Below the pieces are notes generated by a model. That model had not been told where the DNA came from, made no database searches, and saw only the letters and a list, made by a program, of their open reading frames with translations. A DNA stretch of 64,000 nucleotides. Source: Roseitranquillus sediminis. GTDB taxonomy: Bacteria > Pseudomonadota > Alphaproteobacteria > Rhodobacterales > Rhodobacteraceae. This document shows positions 27,610-35,841 of the stretch, in pieces (position 1 is the stretch's first letter; the number at the start of each line of letters is the position of its first letter). Position numbers and translations under genes: made by a program. Location: the NCBI RefSeq assembly GCF_016918935.1, contig NZ_JAFFOB010000006.1, forward strand, positions 62,001 to 126,000. The letters are read 5' to 3'.

Positions 27610-27613
27610 GGCC

Positions 27614-27811
27614 TCAGGGCTTCGTGGCGCGATGGGCGAGCGCCAGCGCCTCGGCAATCGCGGCGTCGTCGCCGATGTGGTTCATCAGGATGAGCACGAG
27701 CGCGGCGTTGAAGGCGTGGCTCTCGGCCTCGCTCAACCCGGAATGCGCCGCGAGCAGGCGGGCGTAGGTCTCGTCCGGGTCGGCGAAATTCGGTTCCGTG
27801 ACAAGTTTCAT
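27614..27811 (-). CDS. DUF2783 domain protein
   Basis: A 65-residue protein matching the short helical DUF2783 family, with 'EPNFADPDETYARLLAAH' followed by 'LILMNHIGDD'. Family function is unknown, but members commonly accompany MhpA-type flavin monooxygenases, as here: its ATG overlaps the stop of the monooxygenase gene in an ATGA arrangement on the same strand. It may be an accessory or stabilising partner. The convergent phosphatase gene ends 4 bases away. Confidence 0.75.
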   Translation of the reverse strand: MKLVTEPNFADPDETYARLLAAHSGLSEAESHAFNAALVLILMNHIGDDAAIAEALALAHRATKP

Positions 27812-29352
27812 GCGCGGCCCCACATGCGGTCGATCTCGTGGCTGACGGCGGCGGCGTCGGCCGTGGTCCAGCGGGCGCCCACCACCTGGTCGGGGCGGAT
27901 CAGGCAGAGCGCGCCCGGCGCATTGCCGAGATAACGCTGCCGGAGGTGGTCGTTCAGTGCCGGCGCCAGGATGCGGACGCCGTCGATGCGCGGCGCTTCA
28001 CGACCCAAGGCCAGGAGCACCGGGTCGGGCCCGAGCTGCCGCATGAGCCAGCCGCCCTCGAGCGGCGCATCGGGCGCGACCGAGCCTGGGCGCGAGGTGG
28101 CAGGCAGCGCCGGGTCGTCGGGCGCGTCGAGCGGATAGGTGCAGGGGCGGCTGAGGCGGCCGGAGTTGGCCAGCGCGCGGGCAAATGGCGCCTCGGCGGC
28201 GAGGGCGAGGGTGCTGTCGCGGTATAGCCTCTCGACGCCGTCGGCGGGAGTCATGAAGCGGGTGGTGCGGGTAGAATTGCGGATGTTCTCGTCGGCGCCG
28301 AAGGTCCGTTCGGCATCGTAGGCGGAGAGCACGCGCTCCGACGCCCGGCCCGCGAGCAGGGCAGCGAGACGCCAGCCCAGCGCGTCGACGTCCTGCAGCC
28401 CGCCGTTGCCGCCGCGGGCGCCGAACGGGCTGACGACGTGGGCGCTGTCGCCGACGAAGATCACAGGCCCGTGGACGAAGCGATCGAGCCGGCGGCACTG
28501 GAAGCTGTAGACGCTGACCCAGTCGAGGCGGAAGTCGCGGTGGCCGACCATCCGCTCGATGCGCGGTATCACCCGCTCGGGCGCGCGTTCGGCCTCGGGA
28601 TCGGCGTCCCAGCCGAGCTGGAGGTCGATGCGCCAGATGTTGTCGGGCTGCTTGTGCAGAAGCGCCGACTGGCCCGGATGAAATGGCGGCTCGAACCAGA
28701 ATCGCCGCTCGGGCGGAAAGTCGGCCTTCATCTCGATGTCGGCGATCAGAAAGCGCTCCTCGAAGAGCTCGCCTGCGAATTCGAGCCTCATGATCGTGCG
28801 GATGGCCGACCGCGCGCCGTCGCAGGCGAGCACGTATCGCGCCTGCAGTGTATAGCTGCCCTCGGGGGTCTGGACGTACAGCTCCGGCAGTGCCGGCCGG
28901 ATCGCCGCAACGCGGTTCAGCGGCCGAAAGTCGATGAGCGGGTTCGCCAGCACCGCCTCGGTCAGGTACTCCTCGACGTGGTATTGCTGGAGGTTGACGA
29001 AGGCGGGCATCTCGTGACCGTCCTCGGGCAGAAGGTCGAAGGCAAAGATCTCGCGGTCGCGGTGGAAGGTCCGGCCGACGTGCCACGTCACGCCCTTCTC
29101 CACGCAGCGGTGGCCGACGCCAAGGCGCGCGAGGATCTCGAGCGAACGCTTCGACCAGCAGATCGCCCGGCTGCCGATGCTGACCCTGTCGTTGTCGTCG
29201 AGCAGAACCGAGCCCTGGCCGTGGTTGGCGAGGTCCAGAGCCATGGCGAGCCCGACAGGCCCGGCGCCGACGATGACGACGTCGTGGCACGGCTCGGGTG
29301 CATCGAGGCCTGGGGCGCGGCGGTAGGGCAGGCGGCGGTGCTCGTAGGCCAT
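27808..29352 (-). CDS. FAD-dependent aromatic monooxygenase (MhpA-like, 3-(3-hydroxyphenyl)propionate hydroxylase family)
   Basis: A 514-residue group A flavin monooxygenase. Motifs: 'DVVIVGAGPVGLAMALDLA' (FAD GxGxxG, near residue 24), 'YVLACDGARSAIRTIM' (DG motif) and 'VIFVGDSAHVVSPFGARGGN' (GD motif), plus a C-terminal thioredoxin-like tail as in MhpA and PheA. It hydroxylates an aromatic ring using NAD(P)H and O2; the substrate is uncertain. It is translationally coupled to a DUF2783 gene. Start ATG 29352 is the family-typical start just before the 'RRLPYRRAPGLDAPEPCHDVV' leader. Its location away from the pobA island suggests a separate aromatic pathway. Confidence 0.88.
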   Translation of the reverse strand: MAYEHRRLPYRRAPGLDAPEPCHDVVIVGAGPVGLAMALDLANHGQGSVLLDDNDRVSIGSRAICWSKRSLEILARLGVGHRCVEKGVTWHVGRTFHRDREIFAFDLLPEDGHEMPAFVNLQQYHVEEYLTEAVLANPLIDFRPLNRVAAIRPALPELYVQTPEGSYTLQARYVLACDGARSAIRTIMRLEFAGELFEERFLIADIEMKADFPPERRFWFEPPFHPGQSALLHKQPDNIWRIDLQLGWDADPEAERAPERVIPRIERMVGHRDFRLDWVSVYSFQCRRLDRFVHGPVIFVGDSAHVVSPFGARGGNGGLQDVDALGWRLAALLAGRASERVLSAYDAERTFGADENIRNSTRTTRFMTPADGVERLYRDSTLALAAEAPFARALANSGRLSRPCTYPLDAPDDPALPATSRPGSVAPDAPLEGGWLMRQLGPDPVLLALGREAPRIDGVRILAPALNDHLRQRYLGNAPGALCLIRPDQVVGARWTTADAAAVSHEIDRMWGRA

Positions 29353-29463
29353 GCGGCACCATCAGACGCGTGCCCCTGCCGCGCAAGGCGCTCGTGCGGG
29401 GCTCGGGGAACGGGCGCGGGCGCCGGCGGTTCTGTCGGCGACGCAGCAAAGCGGAGGGATCCG

Positions 29464-30021
29464 ATGTCGCACGTGACCGAGCCGGAAAAGGCGCCGCCGC
29501 CCCCATCACGTTTCGATTGGCTGCTGACACTGTTGATGGGGCTGGTGCTGATCCTCGGCGGCTTCATGGCCCTGGCCAACCCGTTCGCCGCGACACTGAC
29601 GGTAACTGTGGTGGCGTCGGCGGCGTTCGTCGTCGCTGGCGCAATGCAGCTCTGGCTTGCGTTCCGAGGGGGCGAGACGGGCGCGCGGGCGGTGGCTGCT
29701 GCGCTAGGCGTGCTGCTGATCCTCTTCGCCGTGTCGCTCGTCGCGCAGCCGTTTGCAGGGATCCTGTCGCTGACGATCCTGGTGGCGGCGTTCTTCCTTG
29801 CCGCGGGCCTCGTGCGGATCTGGCTGGCGTCCCGGCGGAGGGAGAGTTCGGGCTGGGGCTGGCTGCTGGCGTCGGGCCTCGTCTCGGCGGCGCTCGGCCT
29901 CATCATCTTCTTTGCCCTGCCGGAAGGATCGCTGGTGCTGCTCGGGATCTTCCTCGGCGTGGAGCTTCTGGCGTCGGGCGCGGCGGCCGTTGCGCTGGCC
30001 CTTGCCGCACGGAGTGGCTGA
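29464..30021 (+). CDS. HdeD-like membrane protein (DUF308)
   Basis: A 185-residue protein with six predicted membrane spans, the arrangement of HdeD/DUF308 proteins: repeated two-helix units such as 'LLMGLVLILGGFMALANPFA', 'AALGVLLILFAVSLVAQPFA' and 'LLASGLVSAALGLIIFFALP', each ending in a Pro-containing turn. HdeD in Escherichia coli is linked to acid resistance at high cell density; the mechanism is unknown. The ATG at 29464 is taken. It is divergent from the MhpA-like gene and precedes the formaldehyde dehydrogenase gene by 92 bp. Confidence 0.85.
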   Translation: MSHVTEPEKAPPPPSRFDWLLTLLMGLVLILGGFMALANPFAATLTVTVVASAAFVVAGAMQLWLAFRGGETGARAVAAALGVLLILFAVSLVAQPFAGILSLTILVAAFFLAAGLVRIWLASRRRESSGWGWLLASGLVSAALGLIIFFALPEGSLVLLGIFLGVELLASGAAAVALALAARSG

Positions 30022-30113
30022 GCGCGGGCGGTTGCCATCGCGGTCATGGCGTCCTTAAGTGGCCTCAACGGGTGCGGCGGTCACGTGCCGCCGTCAGGAA
30101 TGAGGGAGGCGAC

Positions 30114-31244
30114 ATGCGGACACGGGCAGCGGTGGCGCTGGAGGCAGGCAAGCCTCTCGAGGTGATGGACGTCAACCTGGAGGGACCGCGCGCGGGCGAG
30201 GTCCTGGTCGAGATCAAGGCGACCGGAATCTGCCACACGGACGAGTTCACGCGCTCCGGCGCCGACCCGGAGGGCCTCTTCCCGTCCATCCTCGGTCACG
30301 AGGGCGCGGGCGTCGTGCTTGAGGTCGGCGAGGGCGTGACGACGGTCGCCCCGGGCGACCACGTGATCCCGCTCTACACGCCGGAATGCCGGCAGTGCCC
30401 CTCGTGCCTCAGCCAGAAGACCAATCTCTGCACCGCGATCCGCGGCACGCAGGGGCAGGGCCTCATGCCCGACGGGAGCTCGCGCTTCTCCACGCTCGAT
30501 GGGGAGATGCTGCATCATTACATGGGCTGTTCGACCTTCTCGAACCACACGGTCCTGCCGGAGATCGCGGTGGCGAAGGTCCACCCCGACGCGCCCTTCG
30601 ACAAGATCTGCTACATCGGCTGCGGCGTGACGACCGGCATCGGCGCGGTCATCAACACGGCGAAGGTGGAGGTCGGCTCGACGGCGGTGGTCTTCGGCCT
30701 CGGCGGCATCGGACTCAACGTGATCCAGGGCCTGCGTCTGGCGGGCGCGGACATGATCGTCGGCGTCGACATCAACGAGGACAAGAAGGCTTGGGGCGAG
30801 CGCTTCGGCATGACCCACTTCGTCAACGCGGCCGAGGTCGGCGACCAGATCGTGCCGCACATCGTAGACATGACGAAGCGTCGGGGCGACCTGATCGGCG
30901 GCGCGGACTACACGTTCGACTGCACCGGCAACGTGCAGGTGATGCGCAACGCGCTGGAATGCGCACACCGCGGCTGGGGCGTTTCCGTGGTCATCGGGGT
31001 GGCACCGGCGGGCGCGGAAATCGCGACGCGGCCGTTCCAGCTTGTCACCGGGCGAACGTGGAAGGGGACGGCCTTCGGCGGGGCGAGGGGCCGGACCGAC
31101 GTGCCGAAGATCGTCGACTGGTACATGCAGGGCAAGATCGAGATCGACCCCATGATCACCCACACGCTGTCGCTGGGTGACATCAACGAGGGCTTCGACC
31201 TGATGCGCGAGGGCGAGTCGATACGCTCCGTCGTCGTCTACTGA
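30114..31244 (+). CDS. frmA: S-(hydroxymethyl)glutathione dehydrogenase / class III alcohol dehydrogenase
   Basis: Zinc- and NAD-dependent enzyme that oxidises S-hydroxymethylglutathione (formaldehyde adduct) to S-formylglutathione. The 376-residue length is standard. Catalytic zinc ligands occur in 'TGICHTDEFT' and 'LGHEGAGVV', and the structural zinc set of four Cys in 'ECRQCPSCLSQKTNLC'. The Rossmann motif is 'VFGLGGIGLNVIQG'. The ATG at 30114 follows GAGGGAGG. The gene seems monocistronic; the usual partner S-formylglutathione hydrolase is not adjacent. It converges on the MBL-fold gene. Confidence 0.96.
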   Translation: MRTRAAVALEAGKPLEVMDVNLEGPRAGEVLVEIKATGICHTDEFTRSGADPEGLFPSILGHEGAGVVLEVGEGVTTVAPGDHVIPLYTPECRQCPSCLSQKTNLCTAIRGTQGQGLMPDGSSRFSTLDGEMLHHYMGCSTFSNHTVLPEIAVAKVHPDAPFDKICYIGCGVTTGIGAVINTAKVEVGSTAVVFGLGGIGLNVIQGLRLAGADMIVGVDINEDKKAWGERFGMTHFVNAAEVGDQIVPHIVDMTKRRGDLIGGADYTFDCTGNVQVMRNALECAHRGWGVSVVIGVAPAGAEIATRPFQLVTGRTWKGTAFGGARGRTDVPKIVDWYMQGKIEIDPMITHTLSLGDINEGFDLMREGESIRSVVVY

Positions 31245-31279
31245 TCGGACGGCCTTTGGTCCCGCAGCCGCTGCGGTGG

Positions 31280-32230
31280 TCAGGCCTGCAACTGCTCCCA
31301 CATCTCGCGATCGCGGGCGGCGGTCCAGATGCGCGGCGTCTCGATGCCACGCGCCTCGTCGTAAGCGCGGGCGACGTTGAAGGGCAGGCAGTGCTCGTAG
31401 ATCGCGTAGTCTGAGAATTTCGGGTCGCAGGCGGCGCGGACGGCCTCCCACGCTTCCTTGAGGCTGCCGCCGCGGGCGGCGACGCGGGCGGCGGCGCGGT
31501 AGGTGCTCTCGACGAAGTCGCGGGTGTTGGCAAGCGCGACGGCGACCTTCTCGCGCGTGTCGAGCGCATCGCCGCGGCCGGGCGCGATCGCCGCCGGGTC
31601 GAAGGCCGCGATGTTGTCGAGCGTCTCGCCCCAGTCGCCGAAATGCCCGTCGCCGCAATAGCAGGCGGAGTGATATTCGACGATGTCACCGGTGAACATC
31701 ACCTCGGAATCGGGCACCCAGACCACCGCGTCGCCGGCGGTGTGGGCGCGGCCGAGCTGCATGATGTCGACCCGGCGATTCCCGAGCCAGACGCTCATCG
31801 AACCTGAGAAGGTGGTCGTGGGCCAGGTCAGGCCCGGGATCTCATCATGCCCCTGGAAGAGGCGGGGAAAGCGGGCGAACTCGCTCTCCCAATCCTCCTG
31901 TCCGCGCTCGGCGACCTGCGCGCGGGCGGTCCCGGACATGACGATCTCGCGGGCGCCGTAGACCGAGGCGCCGAGGACGCGGACCGCGTGGTAGTGGCTC
32001 AGGACGAGGTGTGTGATCGGCTTGTCGGTGACGCGCCGGATCTCTTCGATCACCTTGCGGGCCAGGCGGGGGGTTGCCTGCGCCTCGACCACCATCACGG
32101 CGTCGTCGCCGATGATGACGCCCGAGTTCGGGTCGCCCTCGGCGGTGAAGGCCCAGAGCCCGGGCCCGATCTCGGTGAAGCTGGACCGCTTCTCGGCGAG
32201 GTCGCCGGCGCTGGCGAAGGTCTTGCTCAT
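31280..32230 (-). CDS. MBL-fold metallo-hydrolase with altered metal motif (HYHAVRV)
   Basis: A 316-residue metallo-beta-lactamase-fold protein. The usual HxHxDH motif is 'LSHYHAVRVLGA': H79 and H81 are kept, but the Asp and following His positions are V83 and R84. Other ligands are kept in 'GRAHTAGDAVVW' (His) and 'VMFTGDIVEY' (Asp). The protein probably binds one metal rather than two, or has lost hydrolase activity. Such HYHAVRV proteins form a recognised subgroup in my recollection, without known substrate. The ATG at 32230 is chosen with AAGGAG upstream. It stands between frmA and tRNA-Lys. Confidence 0.8.
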   Translation of the reverse strand: MSKTFASAGDLAEKRSSFTEIGPGLWAFTAEGDPNSGVIIGDDAVMVVEAQATPRLARKVIEEIRRVTDKPITHLVLSHYHAVRVLGASVYGAREIVMSGTARAQVAERGQEDWESEFARFPRLFQGHDEIPGLTWPTTTFSGSMSVWLGNRRVDIMQLGRAHTAGDAVVWVPDSEVMFTGDIVEYHSACYCGDGHFGDWGETLDNIAAFDPAAIAPGRGDALDTREKVAVALANTRDFVESTYRAAARVAARGGSLKEAWEAVRAACDPKFSDYAIYEHCLPFNVARAYDEARGIETPRIWTAARDREMWEQLQA

Positions 32231-32377
32231 CTGACGCTCCTTCGATGACGAGGACCGCCTGAGATTGCGCAGCGATCCGCTCGGCTCGCGCCGTTGTTGC
32301 CACGAGCGGCGCGGAGGGAAAAGGTCGCTATGAGTCCGGCTGCTCCGGCGCAAGGCCGCCACGGGATCGGGAAGGAG

Positions 32378-32453
32378 TGGTGAGCCCGACAGGATTCGAA
32401 CCTGTGACCCACTGATTAAAAGTCAGTTGCTCTACCAACTGAGCTACGGGCCC
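32378..32453 (-). tRNA. tRNA-Lys (anticodon TTT)
   Basis: On the minus strand a complete cloverleaf can be drawn. The acceptor stem GGGCCCG pairs with CGGGCTC with one G-T pair. The D arm is around 'AGCTCAGTTGGTAGAGC', the anticodon arm CTGACTTTTAATCAG carries TTT at 34-36, and the T arm has 'GGTTCGAATCC'. The discriminator is A and the CCA end is encoded (32378-32380), so the gene is 76 bases. Lysine anticodon TTT reads both AAA and AAG. Confidence 0.98.
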
Positions 32454-32548
32454 ACTCGGAGCGGGGTGCTAGCGTCACGTCCGTGTGGCGTCAAGACGAA
32501 AGGGCGGCGCACGTGTGGACAGGTGCAAGTGGAGCGACTAAAGGCGCC

Positions 32549-33319
32549 ATGGCCGTGGAGTCAGGTGACCAGATGTTGTCGGTAACGATCGTCATCCCGA
32601 TGCAGAACGAGGCGGAGAACGTCGTGCCGCTGATCGACGAGATCGCGGCGGCGATGGCGGGCCGGCCGGATTGGGAGATTATCGCGGTGAACGACGGGTC
32701 GACCGACGGCACCGGCGAGGCGCTGCGCGCGGCGGCGGCACGGGTGCCCAGCCTGCGCATCCTGCGTCACGCGCAATCGGCGGGCCAGAGTGCGGCGATT
32801 CATGCCGGCGTCAGGGCGGCGCGCGCCCCGAGTGTCGCCACGCTGGACGGCGACGGTCAGAACCCGCCCGCCGACCTGCCGCGCCTGCTCGATGCGCTCG
32901 CGGCGGGGGGCGAGCGGCTTGGCCTCGTCGCCGGTCAGCGGGCCGTCCGGCGGGACAGCGTCGCCAAGCAGCGGGCCTCGCGCGTCGCCAATTCCATCCG
33001 CGCCCGAATGCTGGGGGACGGCGTCCGCGACACGGGTTGCGGCCTCAAGGCCTTTCGGCGGGACGCGTTCCTCGCGCTGCCCTACTTCGACCACATGCAC
33101 CGCTTTCTCCCGGCGCTCTTCGTGCGCGACGGCTGGGAGGTGCAATTGGTCGACGTGGGTGATCGGCCGCGGCGCGCGGGTGTCTCCAAGTACACGAACC
33201 TGCAGCGCGCGCTGGTGGGCGTCACGGATATTTTCGGCGTGCTGTGGCTGATCCGCCGCCGCCGCCGGTGCGAGGCCGTCGAAGAGGTCGCGGTACGCCC
33301 GGCGGAGGCCGCCGAGTGA
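32549..33319 (+). CDS. Polyprenyl-phosphate glycosyltransferase family 2 (dolichol-phosphate mannose synthase-like)
   Basis: A GT2 enzyme that transfers a sugar from a nucleotide donor to a polyprenyl phosphate. Conserved elements: 'LSVTIVIPMQNEAENVVPLI' (nucleotide-binding start), 'AVNDGSTDGT' and the catalytic DxD-like 'ATLDGDGQNPP', then 'VGDRPRRAGVSKYTNL' acceptor region near the end. No C-terminal membrane domain is evident except for a hydrophobic 'VGVTDIFGVLWLI' segment. Length 256 residues from ATG 32549; ATG 32573 is also possible. It is the first of four overlapping genes (GT2, LAB_N, GT39, PAP2) and would supply the lipid-linked sugar donor for the GT39. Confidence 0.88.
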   Translation: MAVESGDQMLSVTIVIPMQNEAENVVPLIDEIAAAMAGRPDWEIIAVNDGSTDGTGEALRAAAARVPSLRILRHAQSAGQSAAIHAGVRAARAPSVATLDGDGQNPPADLPRLLDALAAGGERLGLVAGQRAVRRDSVAKQRASRVANSIRARMLGDGVRDTGCGLKAFRRDAFLALPYFDHMHRFLPALFVRDGWEVQLVDVGDRPRRAGVSKYTNLQRALVGVTDIFGVLWLIRRRRRCEAVEEVAVRPAEAAE

Positions 33320-33621
33320 TCGGAACATTGGCGCAATGGTTCGGTGTCAACGACGGCTTTGAGCTGGCCTGGATCGGCGTGGGGCTTGCCGGGCAGGTGC
33401 TGTTCTCGGCGCGCTTCATCGTGCAATGGATCAGCTCGGAGCGAGAGCAGCGGTCGGTGATCCCGGTCGCGTTCTGGTACCTGTCGATCGGCGGCGGCGC
33501 GACATTGCTTGCCTACGCGCTCTACCGTCGCGACCCGGTGTTCATCCTGGGTCAGGCGGCGGGGCTCTTCATCTATGCGCGCAACCTCTGGCTGATCCAT
33601 GCCGAGCAGCGGCGCGCCTGA
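33316..33621 (+). CDS. Lipid-A-disaccharide synthase N-terminal domain (LAB_N) membrane protein
   Basis: A 101-residue stand-alone LAB_N (PF07578-type) protein. It shows 'VGLAGQVLFSARFIVQWISSE' and 'VIPVAFWYLSIGGGATLLAY', with three predicted membrane spans and the conserved 'FxxRFxxQW'-like helix. Such proteins are EmrE-like in size and have been implicated in flipping or handling polyprenyl-phosphate sugars in glycosyl modification clusters, which matches the neighbours. The GTG start at 33316 overlaps the upstream stop in a GTGA arrangement, so translation is coupled. Confidence 0.85.
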   Translation: MIGTLAQWFGVNDGFELAWIGVGLAGQVLFSARFIVQWISSEREQRSVIPVAFWYLSIGGGATLLAYALYRRDPVFILGQAAGLFIYARNLWLIHAEQRRA

Positions 33622-35053
33622 CCGGCTGACGTGGTTCGGCCCGGCGCTGGCGATCGTGCTGGCGGTGACGGTCTTGCGCGTGTGGCTGCTGGCGGTGACG
33701 CCGCTCGAGCTCTTCGTGGACGAGGCGCAGTATTGGCTCTGGGGGCAGGATCCGGCTCTGGGTTACGCGTCGAAGCCGCCGCTGATCGCCTGGCTGATCG
33801 GCGCGGTGACCGCGCTGGCGCAGAGCGACGATCCGTTCTGGGTGCGCCTCCCCGCGCCGCTCCTGCACGGGACGACCGCGATACTGCTCGGCGCGGTCGC
33901 GGCCCGGCTGGTGGGCGGTGTCGCCGCCCTCTGGACGGTGGTCGCCTACCTGACGCTGCCGCTGATCGCGGTGGGCAGCCTGCTCATCTCGACCGATACG
34001 GTGATGTTCCCGTTCCTGGCGGCCGGGCTGCTGCTCTGGACATCGGCGGTGCCGGAGGACCGGCCAGGCCTAGGTGCGCTCGCCGGGGCGCTGGTCGGGA
34101 TCGGGTTCCTGGCCAAGTACGCGGCGATCTATTTTGTGGGCGGCGCCCTTCTGGCGGCGGCCCTGGTACCGTGGGCGCGGCCGTCGTGGCGCCTTGCGCT
34201 GGCCGGTCTGGCTGCTTTCCTCGCCGCTGTGGCGCCGAACGTGCTTTGGAACGTCGGCAACGGCCTAGTGACGATGCAACACACGGTGGACAACATCGAC
34301 TGGGCGCGTGCGCCGGCTGCGCGGCTGGGCTTCGAGTGGGACGAGCTGGGCGAGTTCACGGCGGCGCAGTTCATCGCCTTCGGGCCGGTGTTCCTGCCAA
34401 TGCTGGTCGGGCTCGGCTTTCGGTGGCGCAGACTTGGGCCGGGCCTGCGTCAGCTCGTGCTTTTCTCGCTGCCGATCCTGTTGGTGGTTTGCGTGCAGGC
34501 GCTGCTCTCGGGCGCCTATGCGAACTGGGCGGCCACGGCCTATCTCGCGGGGACGGTCGCTGTCGTCATGGCGCTCTGGCCGCTGGCGCGCGGCTGGCTG
34601 GTGGCCGGGGTGGCGTTCAACGCTCTGGTGTCGCTAGCCGTCGCCACCGTCGCCGCGGTCCCGCACCGGCTGCCGGACGGGCTGCGGGAGGTCGCGGCGG
34701 ATCGCTATCTCGGGCGTGTCGCGCTCAGCCGTGAGATCGTCGCCCTGGCCGAGGCGCAAGGGCTCGACGTCGTCGTCTCTGACAACCGCGATGTGCTGGC
34801 CGACCTTTTCTACACGGGCTGGGGTCTGCATCTGGACTTTCGCGCCGCGCCACCAGACGGACCGGCGCTGACGCACTACGCGCGCACCTACCCGTACGAG
34901 GGCGGCGTCGAGCCGGTGCTCTTCGTCGGCCGCAGAGCGCCCGCCTGCCTTCAAGGCGCCGAGCCTATCGCGGCCTTCTCGCCCGCCGGCTACTGGGAGG
35001 ACCGGGGCCAGCGTGCCTACGTCGTGCCGGGCGACTGCTGGGCGGCCGACTGA
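33599..35053 (+). CDS. GT39/ArnT-like membrane glycosyltransferase
   Basis: A 484-residue integral membrane protein of the dolichyl-phosphate-mannose mannosyltransferase/ArnT type. About ten N-terminal membrane spans are followed by a smaller C-terminal soluble region. The catalytic Asp-Glu pair is in 'LELFVDEAQYWLWGQDPALG', in the first periplasmic loop, and 'YASKPPLIAWLIG' follows, typical of the family. It would use the lipid-linked sugar made by the upstream GT2 and act on an envelope target such as lipid A or a glycan core. The ATG overlaps the LAB_N gene by 23 bases. Confidence 0.88.
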   Translation: MPSSGAPDRLTWFGPALAIVLAVTVLRVWLLAVTPLELFVDEAQYWLWGQDPALGYASKPPLIAWLIGAVTALAQSDDPFWVRLPAPLLHGTTAILLGAVAARLVGGVAALWTVVAYLTLPLIAVGSLLISTDTVMFPFLAAGLLLWTSAVPEDRPGLGALAGALVGIGFLAKYAAIYFVGGALLAAALVPWARPSWRLALAGLAAFLAAVAPNVLWNVGNGLVTMQHTVDNIDWARAPAARLGFEWDELGEFTAAQFIAFGPVFLPMLVGLGFRWRRLGPGLRQLVLFSLPILLVVCVQALLSGAYANWAATAYLAGTVAVVMALWPLARGWLVAGVAFNALVSLAVATVAAVPHRLPDGLREVAADRYLGRVALSREIVALAEAQGLDVVVSDNRDVLADLFYTGWGLHLDFRAAPPDGPALTHYARTYPYEGGVEPVLFVGRRAPACLQGAEPIAAFSPAGYWEDRGQRAYVVPGDCWAAD

Positions 35054-35796
35054 TGGCGGTGCGGCTGGCGGTCGTGTTCGCGCTGGTGCACCTCGTCTTC
35101 GCGACCTGGCCGGGGATCGACCTGTGGATCTCGGACCACTTCGCCGGCCCAGATGGCAGCTTTGGCATTGCAGACTCTGACGAGGCCGAATGGCTGCGCC
35201 ACATGATCTGGAACTCCTCCATCGTCCTCGCGCTGGCGTCGCTTGTCCTCTGGCTCTCTTGGCTGACGCTCGGGCGCGCCGCGCGCGTGCCTGCACGACT
35301 CTGGGGCTGGATCGCGGCGGTCTACCTCGTCGGGCCCGGGATCCTCGTGAACCTCGTGCTTAAGGAGCACTGGGGCCGGGCGCGTCCCGATCACGTCTTC
35401 TCGGGCGAATCGCGCTTCTCGCCGCCGTTCCAGATGGTCGACGAATGCGCACGCAACTGCTCCTTCGTCTCGGGCGAGGCGTCGGCGGCGGCGACGCTGG
35501 CCATCGTCACCGGCGTCATCGCGTGGCCGCATCTCGGCCCGCGGGGGCGCCGGCGCGCCGTCTGGATCCTTGCATCCGTCGCGGTGCTCGGCTCGGCGCT
35601 GCGGGTCGTTTCGGGGCGGCATTTCACGTCGGACGTGATCTTCGCGGGCTTTCTCGTGGCGTTCGTGGCGCTGGGTCTCTACCGGCTGCTCGACATCGGC
35701 CCGGCCCGGCGCGCGCTGACTCTGCCGGCGCTGCGGCACGATCTGGGCCTGCTGCGGGCGATGGCTCGCCAGAGATGGCGGCGCCTCCTCCGCTGA
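35053..35796 (+). CDS. PAP2-family phosphatase (lipid phosphatase)
   Basis: A 247-residue membrane phosphatase with about five to six predicted spans. The PAP2 motif 1 is 'LKEHWGRARPDHV' (KxxxxxxRP), and motif 3 is 'RVVSGRHFTSDVIFAG' (SxxxHxxxD-like). Motif 2, normally PSGH, reads 'CSFVSGEASAAATL', with Glu in place of the catalytic His. This variant appears in some lipid A or polyprenyl phosphatases in my recollection. The start overlaps the GT39 stop (TGATG). It would remove phosphate from lipid A or from a polyprenyl phosphate in the same cassette. Confidence 0.85.
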   Translation: MAVRLAVVFALVHLVFATWPGIDLWISDHFAGPDGSFGIADSDEAEWLRHMIWNSSIVLALASLVLWLSWLTLGRAARVPARLWGWIAAVYLVGPGILVNLVLKEHWGRARPDHVFSGESRFSPPFQMVDECARNCSFVSGEASAAATLAIVTGVIAWPHLGPRGRRRAVWILASVAVLGSALRVVSGRHFTSDVIFAGFLVAFVALGLYRLLDIGPARRALTLPALRHDLGLLRAMARQRWRRLLR

Positions 35797-35841
35797 ACGT
35801 GTGCTTTCCAAGCGCGCGGCACGGGAGTATGAGGCCGCCCG

